Of a DNA stretch of 64,000 nt, positions 56,155 to 63,873 are shown piece by piece (the first letter of the stretch is position 1; each line of letters starts with the position of its first letter). Below the pieces are notes generated by a model that worked only from the letters and a program-made list of their open reading frames with translations, ran no database searches and had not been told where the DNA came from. Both the position numbers and the translations under genes were made by a program. The stretch lies in assembly GCF_010994755.1 (NCBI RefSeq), contig NZ_WHSB02000006.1, positions 1 to 64,000 of the forward strand. The letters are read 5' to 3'. This DNA is from Shinella lacus. Lineage in GTDB: Bacteria; Pseudomonadota; Alphaproteobacteria; Rhizobiales; Rhizobiaceae.

Positions 56155-56609
56155 CGTCCTTCTCCTCGGGCTTGCAGGATATAGGCGACCAGCCGGTCGA
56201 GGCATTCGCCCCAGCCTTCGGCATGGCTGTCGCGGGATTCGACGGTGTCGAACGGTGTCTGGGCGAAGGTCAGCCGCGTCTTGCCGTCCCGGTCCTCGAA
56301 GGTCACGGTCACCAGAGTGTCCGGGTCGTCCTCGCCGGTCCAGCGGAAGGTGAGGACGATGCGGCGGTTATCTTCGATCTCGCGATAGGTGCCGCCCATC
56401 GGATAATCCTTGCCCTCCGGCGAGCGGATGACCGCCGACCAGGCGCCGCCGGGGCGGAAATCCACGTGGATCGCATGGGCCGAAAAACCCTTCGGCCCGA
56501 GCCAGCGGGCCATGTGTTCGGGCGTCGTCCAGACCTTGAAGACGAGCGGGCAGGGCGCGTCGATCAGCCGTTCGATGAAAAGGCCGATGAGTTCGGCGGT
56601 CTGCTGCAT
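56151..56609 (-). CDS. SRPBCC/AHSA1 family protein
   Basis: 152 residues, START-like fold. Blocks: IERLIDAPCPLVFKVWTTPEHMARWLGPKGF, PGGAWSAVIRSPEGKDYPMGGTYREI, VTVTFEDRDGKTRLTF, and the C-terminal helix RDSHAEGWGECLDRLVAYI. It is the usual partner of a small ArsR regulator in proteobacteria. Preceded by the ArsR gene (11 bp) and overlapped with the GFA gene by 4 bp. Confidence 0.9.
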   Translation of the reverse strand: MQQTAELIGLFIERLIDAPCPLVFKVWTTPEHMARWLGPKGFSAHAIHVDFRPGGAWSAVIRSPEGKDYPMGGTYREIEDNRRIVLTFRWTGEDDPDTLVTVTFEDRDGKTRLTFAQTPFDTVESRDSHAEGWGECLDRLVAYILQARGEGR

Positions 56610-56620
56610 GGTTTTTCTCC

Positions 56621-56962
56621 TCAGCTCTTTTTGTCCGGGTCGCCGGCCTGCAATTCCCGGAGATAGTCGTCGAGCCGGTCGAAGCTCGCGTCCCAGAAGC
56701 GGCGGTAGCGGGCAATCCAGCCGTCGGCATCCTTCAGGGGTGCTGCCTCCAGATGGCATGGGCGCCACTGGGCGCTGCGGCTGCGGGTGATCAGCCCAGC
56801 GCCCTCCAGCACCTTCAGGTGCTTGGAGACGGCCGGCAGGCTCATCTCGAAGGGGGCGGCAATGTCGTTCACCGTCGCGTCTCCTTCGGAAAGCCTGGCG
56901 AGGATCGCGCGGCGCGTGGGATCCGCAAGGGCGGCGAAGGTCAGGCTCAGCGGATCGCTCAC
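56621..56962 (-). CDS. ArsR family regulator
   Basis: 113 residues. Winged HTH of the ArsR fold, ALADPTRRAILARLSEGDATVNDIAAPFEMSLPAVSKHLKVLEGAGLI, with no Cys metal site (only C69, in WRPCHLE), so it is of the AHSA1-linked type rather than a metal sensor. First gene of the operon with the AHSA1 and GFA genes. A palindrome AGTTAATTAACT 14 bp before its start codon is the likely operator. Confidence 0.92.
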   Translation of the reverse strand: MSDPLSLTFAALADPTRRAILARLSEGDATVNDIAAPFEMSLPAVSKHLKVLEGAGLITRSRSAQWRPCHLEAAPLKDADGWIARYRRFWDASFDRLDDYLRELQAGDPDKKS

Positions 56963-56976
56963 GTATTTATCCGTTC

Positions 56977-56988
56977 AGTTAATTAACT
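56977..56988. promoter_or_regulatory. 12-bp palindrome, candidate ArsR operator
   Basis: AGTTAATTAACT is a perfect palindrome 14 bp upstream of the ArsR ATG, in an AT-rich patch between ArsR and the divergent chrA. Position and size suit autorepression of the ArsR operon. Confidence 0.5.
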
Positions 56989-57088
56989 TATCGGTTTAAT
57001 AATGCCATCCACATCGTCCGTCAAGCCCCCGTCGCCTTGACAGGGCAGGGTGCCGCTGCGATCGATCGCGACGGCAACGGGGAGAACC

Positions 57089-58495
57089 ATGCAGATGACA
57101 GAACGAGCGGCCGAGCCCGGCCATGCGCCCGAGGCGCACGGCCATGGCGTGCCCTTCGGCGAGGCGCTCAAGGTCTGGGCGCGCGTGGCGGCATTGAGTT
57201 TTGGCGGCCCGGCCGGGCAGATCGCGCTGATGCACCGCATCGTCGTCGATGAAAAACGCTGGATCGGCGAGAGCCGTTTCCTGCATGCGCTGAACTATTG
57301 CATGCTGCTGCCCGGCCCGGAGGCCCAGCAGCTCGCCGTCTATATCGGCTGGCTGATGCACCGCACGCTGGGCGGCCTCGTCGCCGGCCTGCTCTTCATC
57401 CTGCCCGGTTTCCTGTCGATCCTGGCGCTGAGCTACATCTATGTGCTCTTCGGCGATGCGAGCCTCGTCGAGGGCCTGTTCTTCGGCCTGAAGGCGGCGG
57501 TGCTGGCGGTCGTCGTGCAGGCGGTGTTCCGCATCGGCAGCCGCGCGCTCACCAATCCAGCGATGATCACGATCGCCGCAGCCGCCTTCATCGCCATCTT
57601 CGCCTTCAAGGTGCCGTTCCCGCTGATCATTCTGGTGGCCGCCGTTGTCGGCTATGCCGGTTCCAGATCCGGTTCCCAGCTGTTCCGCACGTCAAACGGC
57701 CACGCCTCGGCCAACGGCAGGGTGTTGCAGGATCGCGATTCGCTGCTCGGCGAGGCGACGCCGGCCCATGCAAGGCCGGCGGTGGGCTGGTCGCTGAAGA
57801 TCTCGGGCGCGCTCACCTGTCTCTGGCTCGGGCCGGTGGCGCTGATCTGGTTCGTCGCCGGCGGCAACAGCGTGTTTGCCGAGATCGGCGTATTCTTCAG
57901 CCAGATGGCGGTCGTCACCTTCGGGGGCGCCTATGCAGCGCTCGTCTATGTCGCGCAGGAGGCCGTGCAGCACTATGGCTGGCTGAAGCCGGGCGAAATG
58001 CTCGACGGTCTCGGCATGGCGGAGACGACGCCGGGGCCGCTGATCATGGTGCTGCAATTCGTCGGCTTCCTCGCCGCCTGGCGCGACCCCGGCAGCCTGA
58101 ACCCGCTGACGGCGGCGACGCTCGCCGCGATCCTCACCACCTGGGTCACCTTCGTGCCCTGTTTCCTGTGGATTTTCCTCGGCGCGCCCTTCATCGAAAA
58201 GCTGCGCGGCAATGCGGCGCTTTCCGGCGCCATGTCGGCAATCACCGCCGCCGTTGTCGGCGTCATCCTCAACCTCGCGGTCTGGTTCGCCGTGCACACG
58301 CTGTTTCGCGAGGTGACGGTTTTCGCCGCCGGGCCGCTGCACCTCGAACTGCCGGTGCCGGCAACGCTCATCCTGCCCTCGGCGCTGCTGGCGGCCGCCT
58401 CCGCCTTCGCGCTCTTCCGCCTCAAGGCATCGGTGCTGCTGACGCTCGGCCTGTCGGCGCTTGCCGGCATGGCCTGGACGCTGGCTGTCAGCTAA
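57089..58495 (+). CDS. chrA: Chromate transporter ChrA
   Basis: 468 residues with two CHR domains, the long bidomain ChrA type. The first domain has SFGGPAGQIALMHRIVVDEKRWI and LPGPEAQQLAVYIGWLMHR; the second has TFGGAYAALVYVAQEAVQHYGWLKPGEMLDGLGMAETTPGPLIMV. About ten membrane segments. These proteins pump chromate out of the cytoplasm using the proton gradient. GGGGAGA precedes the ATG at 57089. Overlaps the convergent XRE-cupin gene by 8 bp. Confidence 0.94.
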   Translation: MQMTERAAEPGHAPEAHGHGVPFGEALKVWARVAALSFGGPAGQIALMHRIVVDEKRWIGESRFLHALNYCMLLPGPEAQQLAVYIGWLMHRTLGGLVAGLLFILPGFLSILALSYIYVLFGDASLVEGLFFGLKAAVLAVVVQAVFRIGSRALTNPAMITIAAAAFIAIFAFKVPFPLIILVAAVVGYAGSRSGSQLFRTSNGHASANGRVLQDRDSLLGEATPAHARPAVGWSLKISGALTCLWLGPVALIWFVAGGNSVFAEIGVFFSQMAVVTFGGAYAALVYVAQEAVQHYGWLKPGEMLDGLGMAETTPGPLIMVLQFVGFLAAWRDPGSLNPLTAATLAAILTTWVTFVPCFLWIFLGAPFIEKLRGNAALSGAMSAITAAVVGVILNLAVWFAVHTLFREVTVFAAGPLHLELPVPATLILPSALLAAASAFALFRLKASVLLTLGLSALAGMAWTLAVS

Positions 58496-59057
58496 CCACG
58501 TTTCGCACGAAACGCACCGGCGTTTCGCCGGGGTTTACATAGGCATAGGCCTGGTCGGTGCCGTAGACGGCGAAGCTGCCGGCCGGAAAATCCTTAGCCG
58601 CGCCGGAGAGTTCGAGCCGCAGCATGCCCTCGGTCACGAAAACCATTTCGTGCCACCCGGCCGGGTCCGGCTCGGCATCGTAGCGCTCGCCGGGGCCGAG
58701 CGACCAGAGCCACATCTGCGCCTCCGTCGTCGCCGGCGCCGAGCCAAGCAGCACCGCGGTGCTCTCCGCATCGCCCCCGCGCCACGTCACCTCGTTGATC
58801 TCGGCGGATGGCGCGCGTGCCGGATCGCGCACAAGATCGACGAAGCCGACGCCGATCGCGGCGGCGAGCTTGTCGAGGCTCGACAGGCTGATATTCGCGT
58901 CACCCCCCTCGACCGCCACGATCATGCGCCGGCTGATGCCGGACGCCTCCGCCAGCGCCGCCTGGCTGAGGCCGGCCTGCTGGCGCAAGCGGCGCAGATT
59001 GCCGGAGACATGGGCGAGCACGTCGCCGCGTTCTTGACTGTGCAATATATTGCTCAT
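58488..59057 (-). CDS. XRE-cupin transcriptional regulator
   Basis: 189 residues. HTH_3 at about 16-75 (LRRLRQQAGLSQAALAEASGISRRMIVAVEGG) and a cupin_2 domain at about 110-185 (SLGPGERYDAEPDPAGWHEMVFVTEG). Such proteins control catabolic or amine-handling genes. It is divergent from the aminotransferase with 64 bp between them; a GCAATATATTGC palindrome covers its first codons. Confidence 0.9.
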   Translation of the reverse strand: MSNILHSQERGDVLAHVSGNLRRLRQQAGLSQAALAEASGISRRMIVAVEGGDANISLSSLDKLAAAIGVGFVDLVRDPARAPSAEINEVTWRGGDAESTAVLLGSAPATTEAQMWLWSLGPGERYDAEPDPAGWHEMVFVTEGMLRLELSGAAKDFPAGSFAVYGTDQAYAYVNPGETPVRFVRNVVS

Positions 59058-59062
59058 ATCGT
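59034..59062 (+). promoter_or_regulatory. Aminotransferase promoter with palindromic operator
   Basis: TTGACT (-35, 59034-59039) and TATCGT (-10, 59057-59062) are 17 bp apart, and the perfect palindrome GCAATATATTGC (59042-59053) sits between them. The palindrome also overlaps the start of the divergent XRE-cupin gene, so that regulator could repress both. The -10 match is weak. Confidence 0.45.
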
Positions 59063-59121
59063 TCCGTCATCAAAAGGGCGGCCTGTCCGCCTGCCGCCTT
59101 CTAACCCGAAAGGACCCCGCC

Positions 59122-60258
59122 ATGAAGATACGCGATTTCGGCGTCGAGATCTGGATGAACCGTTACGAGAACCGCTGCGAATTGAACCTTGCGGAGACCT
59201 GCGTCGAATCGCTGACGGTGGAAGAGCTGCTCGACATGGCCGGCAAGAAGGAGACGATCCTCGCTGAACTCCTGCCGATGAAGCTTACCTATGGCGCGAT
59301 CGAGGGCAGTGAGCGCCTGCGCCGCCTCATCGCCGCCATGTACGATAAGCAGGCGATGGAAAATGTCGTCGTCACCCACGGCGCGATCGGCGCCAATGCG
59401 CTGGTGCACGAGACGTTGGTGGAGCCCGGCGACCGCGTCATCTCGGTCCTGCCAACCTACCAGCAGCACTATTCCATCCCGGAAAGTTTTGGCGCGGACG
59501 TGCAGATCCTGAAGCTCACCGCCGAGCACGGCTTCCTGCCGGACCTCACGGAACTGCGCCGCCTCGCGACGCCGGGCACCAAGCTCATCTGCCTCAACAA
59601 TCCGAACAACCCGACCGGATCGCTGATGGACCGGGATTTCTTGCTTCAGGTTGTCGAGATCGCGCGGGCCTGCGGCGCCTGGATCCTCTGCGACGAGGTC
59701 TATCGCGGCACGGACCAGGAGGGCGACGGCATGACGGCGTCGATCGCCGACCTCTATGAAAAGGGCATCAGCACCGGCAGCATGTCGAAGACCTATTCGC
59801 TGGCCGGCCTTCGCCTCGGCTGGATCGTCGGCCCGAAGGACCTGCTCCACGCCGTCTCGATCCATCGCGACTACAACACGATCAGCGTTGGCATGCTGGA
59901 CGACCACTTTGCCGCCATCGCCCTTGAGAACCGCGACAAGATCCTCGCCCGCAGCCAGGCGATCACCCGGACAAACCTCGCCATCCTCGCCGAATGGGTG
60001 GAGGGCGAGCCGCTGATCTCCTGGGTCAAGCCGAAATCGGGCACGACGGCGCTCCTGAAATACGACCTGCCGCTCACCTCCGAGGCCTTCTGCATCAAGC
60101 TGCTGGAGCGCACCGGCGTCATGCTGACACCCGGCAGCGCCATGGACATGGAAGGCCACCTGCGCATCGGCTACACGAACGGTGAAGCGGTGTTGCGCGA
60201 GGGTTTGGGGCGAATTTCCGCATTTTTGCAGGAGGAACAGGCCGTTTTGGCGGCCTGA
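59122..60258 (+). CDS. Fold-type I PLP aminotransferase
   Basis: 378 residues, class I/II aminotransferase. Marker blocks: THGAIGANALVHETLVEPGDRVI, NNPNNPTGSLMD, WILCDEVYRG and SMSKTYSLAGLRLGW, where K223 binds PLP, then the arginine near RIGYTNGEAVL. A normal complete enzyme. Its N-terminus, which starts MKIRDFGVEIWMNRYENR, is not that of AspC. The divergent XRE-cupin regulator probably controls it. Substrate not predictable. Confidence 0.88.
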   Translation: MKIRDFGVEIWMNRYENRCELNLAETCVESLTVEELLDMAGKKETILAELLPMKLTYGAIEGSERLRRLIAAMYDKQAMENVVVTHGAIGANALVHETLVEPGDRVISVLPTYQQHYSIPESFGADVQILKLTAEHGFLPDLTELRRLATPGTKLICLNNPNNPTGSLMDRDFLLQVVEIARACGAWILCDEVYRGTDQEGDGMTASIADLYEKGISTGSMSKTYSLAGLRLGWIVGPKDLLHAVSIHRDYNTISVGMLDDHFAAIALENRDKILARSQAITRTNLAILAEWVEGEPLISWVKPKSGTTALLKYDLPLTSEAFCIKLLERTGVMLTPGSAMDMEGHLRIGYTNGEAVLREGLGRISAFLQEEQAVLAA

Positions 60259-60299
60259 AGCCCCTCGGCGGCCCGTTTTCGTTAACGGAGGCTTACCAG

Positions 60300-60322
60300 A
60301 CCCATGCGCGATCTGCATGGGT
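60300..60322. other. Hairpin in the leader of the DUF1127 gene
   Basis: ACCCATGC and GCATGGGT are a perfect 8-bp inverted repeat spaced by 7 bases, in the 178-bp gap between the aminotransferase stop and the DUF1127 ATG. No T-run follows, so it is more likely a structured leader or regulator site than a terminator. A TATAAA box at 60364-60369 could be part of the promoter. Confidence 0.45.
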
Positions 60323-60436
60323 GGCTTGCCAGCTTAGCGCTGTTCCGCAGTGCAGCATAAGCCTATAAAGGGGCCATCGAAAGACGCGGCGCCACGGACC
60401 GGTGCCGAACAGAGAGCCTAACGAAAGGGGATCATC

Positions 60437-60583
60437 ATGAACATGGCACGTTCCTTCAACAATTGGCGCAAGTACCGTCAGACCGTAACCGAACTCGACC
60501 GCATGACTGCCCGCGAACTGCGCGATCTCGGCATCGAGCGCTCGGAAATCAAGGCAGTCGCCCGCGCTGCCGTCGGCTTCTGA
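60437..60583 (+). CDS. DUF1127 small protein
   Basis: 48-residue basic protein (NNWRKYRQTVTELDRMT then ARELRDLGIERSEI). DUF1127 proteins, such as CcaF1 of Rhodobacter, bind RNA and affect RNA turnover and stress. AAAGGGG precedes the ATG and a strong terminator follows 33 bp after the stop. Immediately downstream on the same strand are four hairpins with CCTCCTCCC loops, the same order as the ccaF1-CcsR locus. Confidence 0.9.
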   Translation: MNMARSFNNWRKYRQTVTELDRMTARELRDLGIERSEIKAVARAAVGF

Positions 60584-60615
60584 TAAACACGCCGAAAAAT
60601 AGCAGAATTTCGAAG

Positions 60616-60640
60616 ACGCTCGCCTCCGGCGGGCGTTTTT
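60616..60640 (+). terminator. Terminator after the DUF1127 gene
   Basis: ACGCTCGCC and GGCGGGCGT form a 9-bp stem (one G.T pair) with a 3-base loop, followed by TTTT. It would end the DUF1127 mRNA, with readthrough possible into the small-RNA array. Confidence 0.85.
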
Positions 60641-60769
60641 GCATCTGCGAAGGTGGTGCCTGCGTGGGGATAATTCAACCCAGTTGAGGTACCCGTTAAG
60701 CGCATAGCGCATAGCTGCCTTGCAAAACAATGCCTATCAATTGAGCAAGAATCGCGTATAGTCATACTT

Positions 60770-60805
60770 ATCGAAGCAACGTACCTCCTCCCACGAAGCT
60801 TCGAT
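60770..60805 (+). ncRNA. Cuckoo/CcsR-like small RNA hairpin 1
   Basis: ATCGAAGC (60770-60777) pairs with GCTTCGAT (60798-60805); an inner CGT/ACG pair narrows the loop, leaving ACCTCCTCCC exposed (CCTCCTCCC at 60784-60792). A weak TTGAGC (60741-60746) and CATACT promoter would start transcription about here. The CCUCCUCCC loop is the defining feature of the cuckoo RNA family. Confidence 0.75.
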
Positions 60806-60808
60806 GTT

Positions 60809-60843
60809 GCAGAAGGCCCACTCCTCCTCCCAGGGCCAACTGC
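60809..60843 (+). ncRNA. Cuckoo/CcsR-like small RNA hairpin 2
   Basis: GCAG and CTGC form the base, an AA/AA internal loop follows, then GGCCC (60815-60819) pairs with GGGCC (60833-60837). The 13-base loop carries CCTCCTCCC at 60823-60831. Confidence 0.75.
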
Positions 60844-60845
60844 GG

Positions 60846-60878
60846 GAATGGCGACACTCCTCCTCCCAGTCGTCATTC
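60846..60878 (+). ncRNA. Cuckoo/CcsR-like small RNA hairpin 3
   Basis: GAATGGCGAC (60846-60855) pairs over 10 bp, with one G.U pair, with GTCGTCATTC (60869-60878). The 13-base loop ACTCCTCCTCCCA is the same as in hairpin 2, while the stems differ in sequence, so the loop is what selection has kept. Confidence 0.78.
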
Positions 60879-60889
60879 GGTTCTATCGG

Positions 60890-60923
60890 AAAGCCTGCCG
60901 CACCTCCTCCCGCGGCAGGCTTT
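60890..60923 (+). ncRNA. Cuckoo/CcsR-like small RNA hairpin 4 with terminator
   Basis: AAAGCCTGCCGC (60890-60901) pairs perfectly over 12 bp with GCGGCAGGCTTT (60912-60923); loop ACCTCCTCCC. The T-rich tail after it makes this hairpin double as the transcript's terminator, a natural 3' end for the array. Nothing further is seen to 61008. Confidence 0.8.
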
Positions 60924-61008
60924 TCCAATTCTGGACCATGTTTTTCCCAAAATATTGAAATCGCTGACGCAATTGGCATGCCGGCAAGCCGCGTGCCGCA
61001 CATTCTTG

Positions 61009-61084
61009 CGTCATCCTCGGGCTCGACCCGAGGATCCATCATTCGCGGCGTGGAGGGATGGTCGGGTCAGGCCCGACCATGACG
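61009..61084. repeat. Dispersed alphaproteobacterial palindrome
   Basis: CGTCATCCTCGGG, CTCGACCCGAGGAT, then GGTCGGGTCAGGCCCGACC and TGACG: two hairpins flanked by a CGTCA/TGACG pair. This style of repeat is scattered in alphaproteobacterial genomes. It separates the small-RNA locus from the ParA-like gene. Confidence 0.65.
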
Positions 61085-61102
61085 AAGGGGAGGGAGCCCC
61101 CG

Positions 61103-61810
61103 TCAGGCGACGCTGCGAAGGCTCGGCGCTTGGGCCTGGCGGGCGGCCGGGATCTGCTGGAGTACTTCGAGCGCCAGCGCGCGGGCATTTTCCTGTGCCT
61201 TGTCGAGATTGCTGACGCGTTTGGCGTCCATCGAATAGAGCGTGCCGCCGCAGCCGAACATGTCGCGGAAGGCGGAGCGTTCGATGATCGGCGTTTCGAG
61301 CAGGTGCACGCGGCGTGCGGCGAGCAGGTCCTTCACGGCGTTCATCGCGCGCGTCGTCACCATGGAGTTCACCCGGGTGAGCACGACGGAATGGCGGATG
61401 CGGATATTCGCCTTGTCTTCCAGATATTGCAGCAGCTCGATGACATTGGCGCCGCCCTGCGCGTCCATGGCGGAGCCCTGCACGGGGATCAGCACGTAGT
61501 CGGAATAGCCGACCGCCTTGGCGAGCAGCGAGCTGCGCGAGCCCGGAAGGTCGATCAGCACGAAATCGGCACGCGCCTTCTCGTCGCTGAGCTGCCGGTC
61601 GATCGAGCTCATGGTGACATAGGGCACGACATTCAGCCGGTTGCCCAGCGCGCCTTCGGAATTTTCGAACCAGCGGGTGATCCAGTGCTGCGGATCGGCA
61701 TCGAGCACCGAGACGCGGTAGCCGAGGCGGGCGAGTTCGGTCGCAAGCAGCAGCACGGCGGTGGTCTTGCCGGCGCCGCCCTTGGTGTTGGCGAAGGTGA
61801 TGACAGGCAT
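61103..61810 (-). CDS. ParA/MinD-family ATPase near chemotaxis genes
   Basis: 235 residues, a short ParA-like Walker ATPase with no N-terminal HTH. The deviant Walker A is NTKGGAGKTT (K10, K15), with VSVLDADPQHW and VLIDLPGSR for Walker A' and B. It lies 107 bp after cheB on the same strand. In Rhodobacter (PpfA) and Vibrio (ParC), similar proteins encoded with chemotaxis genes position chemoreceptor arrays. That role is inferred from position; the usual alternative is plasmid or chromosome partition, but there is no ParB here. Confidence 0.85.
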   Translation of the reverse strand: MPVITFANTKGGAGKTTAVLLLATELARLGYRVSVLDADPQHWITRWFENSEGALGNRLNVVPYVTMSSIDRQLSDEKARADFVLIDLPGSRSSLLAKAVGYSDYVLIPVQGSAMDAQGGANVIELLQYLEDKANIRIRHSVVLTRVNSMVTTRAMNAVKDLLAARRVHLLETPIIERSAFRDMFGCGGTLYSMDAKRVSNLDKAQENARALALEVLQQIPAARQAQAPSLRSVA

Positions 61811-61917
61811 GATGGTCCCCGGATCGGTTCGTGAGCCGGTCATCGCTCCTGAAGAAACACCTTGCATGGTGCTTCGTCATCCTCGCCATTTATGGTTAAC
61901 GGCGCGTAAAAATCGCC

Positions 61918-63006
61918 CTATCGGCGCCGGTCGGCGGCGAGGATTTCGCGGGCGATCTGGTCGAGCGGCAGGATGCGGTCGACGCCGCCATGCGCGATCG
62001 CCTCCTTCGGCATGCCGAAGACCACGGACGTCGCCTCGTCCTGCGCCACCGTATAGGCGCCGGCCTGGTGCATCTCGGCCATGCCGCGCGCGCCGTCATC
62101 GCCCATGCCGGTCATGATGACACCCATGGCGTTGCCGCCGGCCGAACGCGCGGCGGAGCGGAACAGCACATCGACGGAGGGCCTGTGGCGCGAGACGAGG
62201 GGGCCTTCGCGCACCGCCACATGGTAGCGCGCGCCCTGCCGCTCCAGCATCATGTGCCGGTCACCGGGCGCGATCAGCACATGGCCGCGCAGCACGGGAT
62301 CACCATGCACGGCCTCCTTGACCTCGACTTCGCAGAGACTGTTCAGCCGCTTGGCGAAGGCGGCGGTAAATTTTTCCGGCATGTGCTGCACGATGACGAG
62401 GCCGGGGGAATTGGCCGGCAATTGTTCGAGCATGACGCGCAGCGCCTCGGTGCCGCCGGTGGACGCGCCGACGCAGGCGACCATTTCCGTCGTCTTCGCC
62501 ATGGCGCGGCCCGACGGCGGCGGCAGCACGGCATCGGCAGTGAGTTTTGCCGTGGGACCGGTCGGCACGGCCGCGCGGCGGTGGGAGCCGATGCGGGCGA
62601 CGGCCGCACCCTTGACCGCCTCGCGGATGCGCGTGCCGGATTCGGCGAGGTGGTCGGCAGCGCCGATCTTCGGCTTCAGGATGATATCGACGGCGCCGGC
62701 CTCCAGCGCCTGCATCAAGGTTTCCGAGCCTTCTTCCGTCAGCGACGAGCACATGACGACCGGGATCGGCCGCTGCGACATCAGCTTGCGGAGGAACGTG
62801 ATGCCGTCCATGCGCGGCATTTCCACGTCCAACGTGATGACGTCGGGCATTTCCTCCTGGATTTTCTTGGCAGCCATGAAAGGGTCGGAGGCCGCCCCCA
62901 TCACCTCGATCTCCGGATCCTGCTCCAGCACATGGGTCAGCGCCTGGCGCACGCTCGCCGAGTCGTCGATGATGAGAACGCGGATTTTCTTCACCGGAAG
63001 GGGCAT
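61918..63006 (-). CDS. cheB: Chemotaxis response regulator methylesterase CheB
   Basis: 362 residues. Receiver domain at about 8-125, with phospho-acceptor D60 in [10 protein letters not shown], then a linker and the methylesterase domain with [10 protein letters not shown] (nucleophilic Ser), [12 protein letters not shown] and [13 protein letters not shown]. Removes methyl groups from chemoreceptors to reset the signal. The ATG overlaps the cheR stop by one base. Confidence 0.95.
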   Translation of the reverse strand: MPLPVKKIRVLIIDDSASVRQALTHVLEQDPEIEVMGAASDPFMAAKKIQEEMPDVITLDVEMPRMDGITFLRKLMSQRPIPVVMCSSLTEEGSETLMQALEAGAVDIILKPKIGAADHLAESGTRIREAVKGAAVARIGSHRRAAVPTGPTAKLTADAVLPPPSGRAMAKTTEMVACVGASTGGTEALRVMLEQLPANSPGLVIVQHMPEKFTAAFAKRLNSLCEVEVKEAVHGDPVLRGHVLIAPGDRHMMLERQGARYHVAVREGPLVSRHRPSVDVLFRSAARSAGGNAMGVIMTGMGDDGARGMAEMHQAGAYTVAQDEATSVVFGMPKEAIAHGGVDRILPLDQIAREILAADRRR

Positions 63007-63857
63007 CAGATCTTCTTGAAAACCGTGTTGGCGACCTGGCGCACCGGCAGGGTGATGCCGGTGACCGTTTCGGAATGGCCCACATAGAGGTAGCCGCCGG
63101 GCACGAGGCAGTCGCAGAGCCGTGCCAGCACCTTCGCCTGCGTCGGTTTGTCGAAATAGATCAGCACGTTGCGGCAGAAGATCATGTGCATCGGATCGCC
63201 CACCTTGTAGGCGCTGTCCATGAGGTTCATGCGGGCAAAGCCGACCGTCGCGCGCAGGCGCGGATGGATGCGCACCTCGCCGCGCGCGGCATCGCGTGAC
63301 GTCATCACGTAGCGCCGCTGCATCTCGGCCGAGACAGGCTGGATCATGTCGCGCGGATAGACGCCACGGCGCGCCGCCTGCAGCACGTCCGTCGAAAGAT
63401 CCGTGGCGAGGATTCGGTAGTCGATGCCGGATGTCGCATCGGCAAAATCCTGCAGCACCATCGCCATCGTATAGGGCTCGGCGCCGATCGAGCAGGCCGC
63501 ACTCCACAGCCGAAGCCGCTTGTGCCCGGCCGCCACCATTTCCGGCAGGCCGGTCCTCGACATATATTCGAAATGCTTCGGCTCGCGGAAGAAATCCGTC
63601 TTGTTGGTCGTCACGGCATCGATCAGGAAGATCGCTTCCTTCTCGATGCCGCCACGCTTGAAGAGATAGTCGCAATAGTCGTTGAAGTTGGAAATGCCGG
63701 TTGCACGCAGGCGTCGCCGCAGGCGGCCCTCCAGCATCGTCAGCTTCGAAACCGGCATCTTGATGCCGCTATAATCATAGATGTAGCGCGACAGGGCGTC
63801 GAAGTTCCGGCTGCTCAGCCCGTCCTCCGTCCCTTGCGCCCGCAATGCTGCTCCCAC
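63006..63857 (-). CDS. cheR: Chemoreceptor methyltransferase CheR
   Basis: 283 residues with a GTG start preceded by AGGAG. N-terminal CheR helices ([28 protein letters not shown]), an SAM-binding domain with [18 protein letters not shown] (usual form CSTGEEPY), [11 protein letters not shown] and [12 protein letters not shown]. Methylates glutamates of chemoreceptors with S-adenosylmethionine. Follows the cheW gene by 16 bp. Confidence 0.95.
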   Translation of the reverse strand: MGAALRAQGTEDGLSSRNFDALSRYIYDYSGIKMPVSKLTMLEGRLRRRLRATGISNFNDYCDYLFKRGGIEKEAIFLIDAVTTNKTDFFREPKHFEYMSRTGLPEMVAAGHKRLRLWSAACSIGAEPYTMAMVLQDFADATSGIDYRILATDLSTDVLQAARRGVYPRDMIQPVSAEMQRRYVMTSRDAARGEVRIHPRLRATVGFARMNLMDSAYKVGDPMHMIFCRNVLIYFDKPTQAKVLARLCDCLVPGGYLYVGHSETVTGITLPVRQVANTVFKKI

Positions 63858-63873
63858 GCCCGTACTCCTGAAA

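Noticed and set aside
60584-60769. Promoter for the small-RNA array (TTGAGC and CATACT)
   Set aside because: Only four of six matches in each box. It may be that the array is made by readthrough and processing, so it was not called as a separate promoter.
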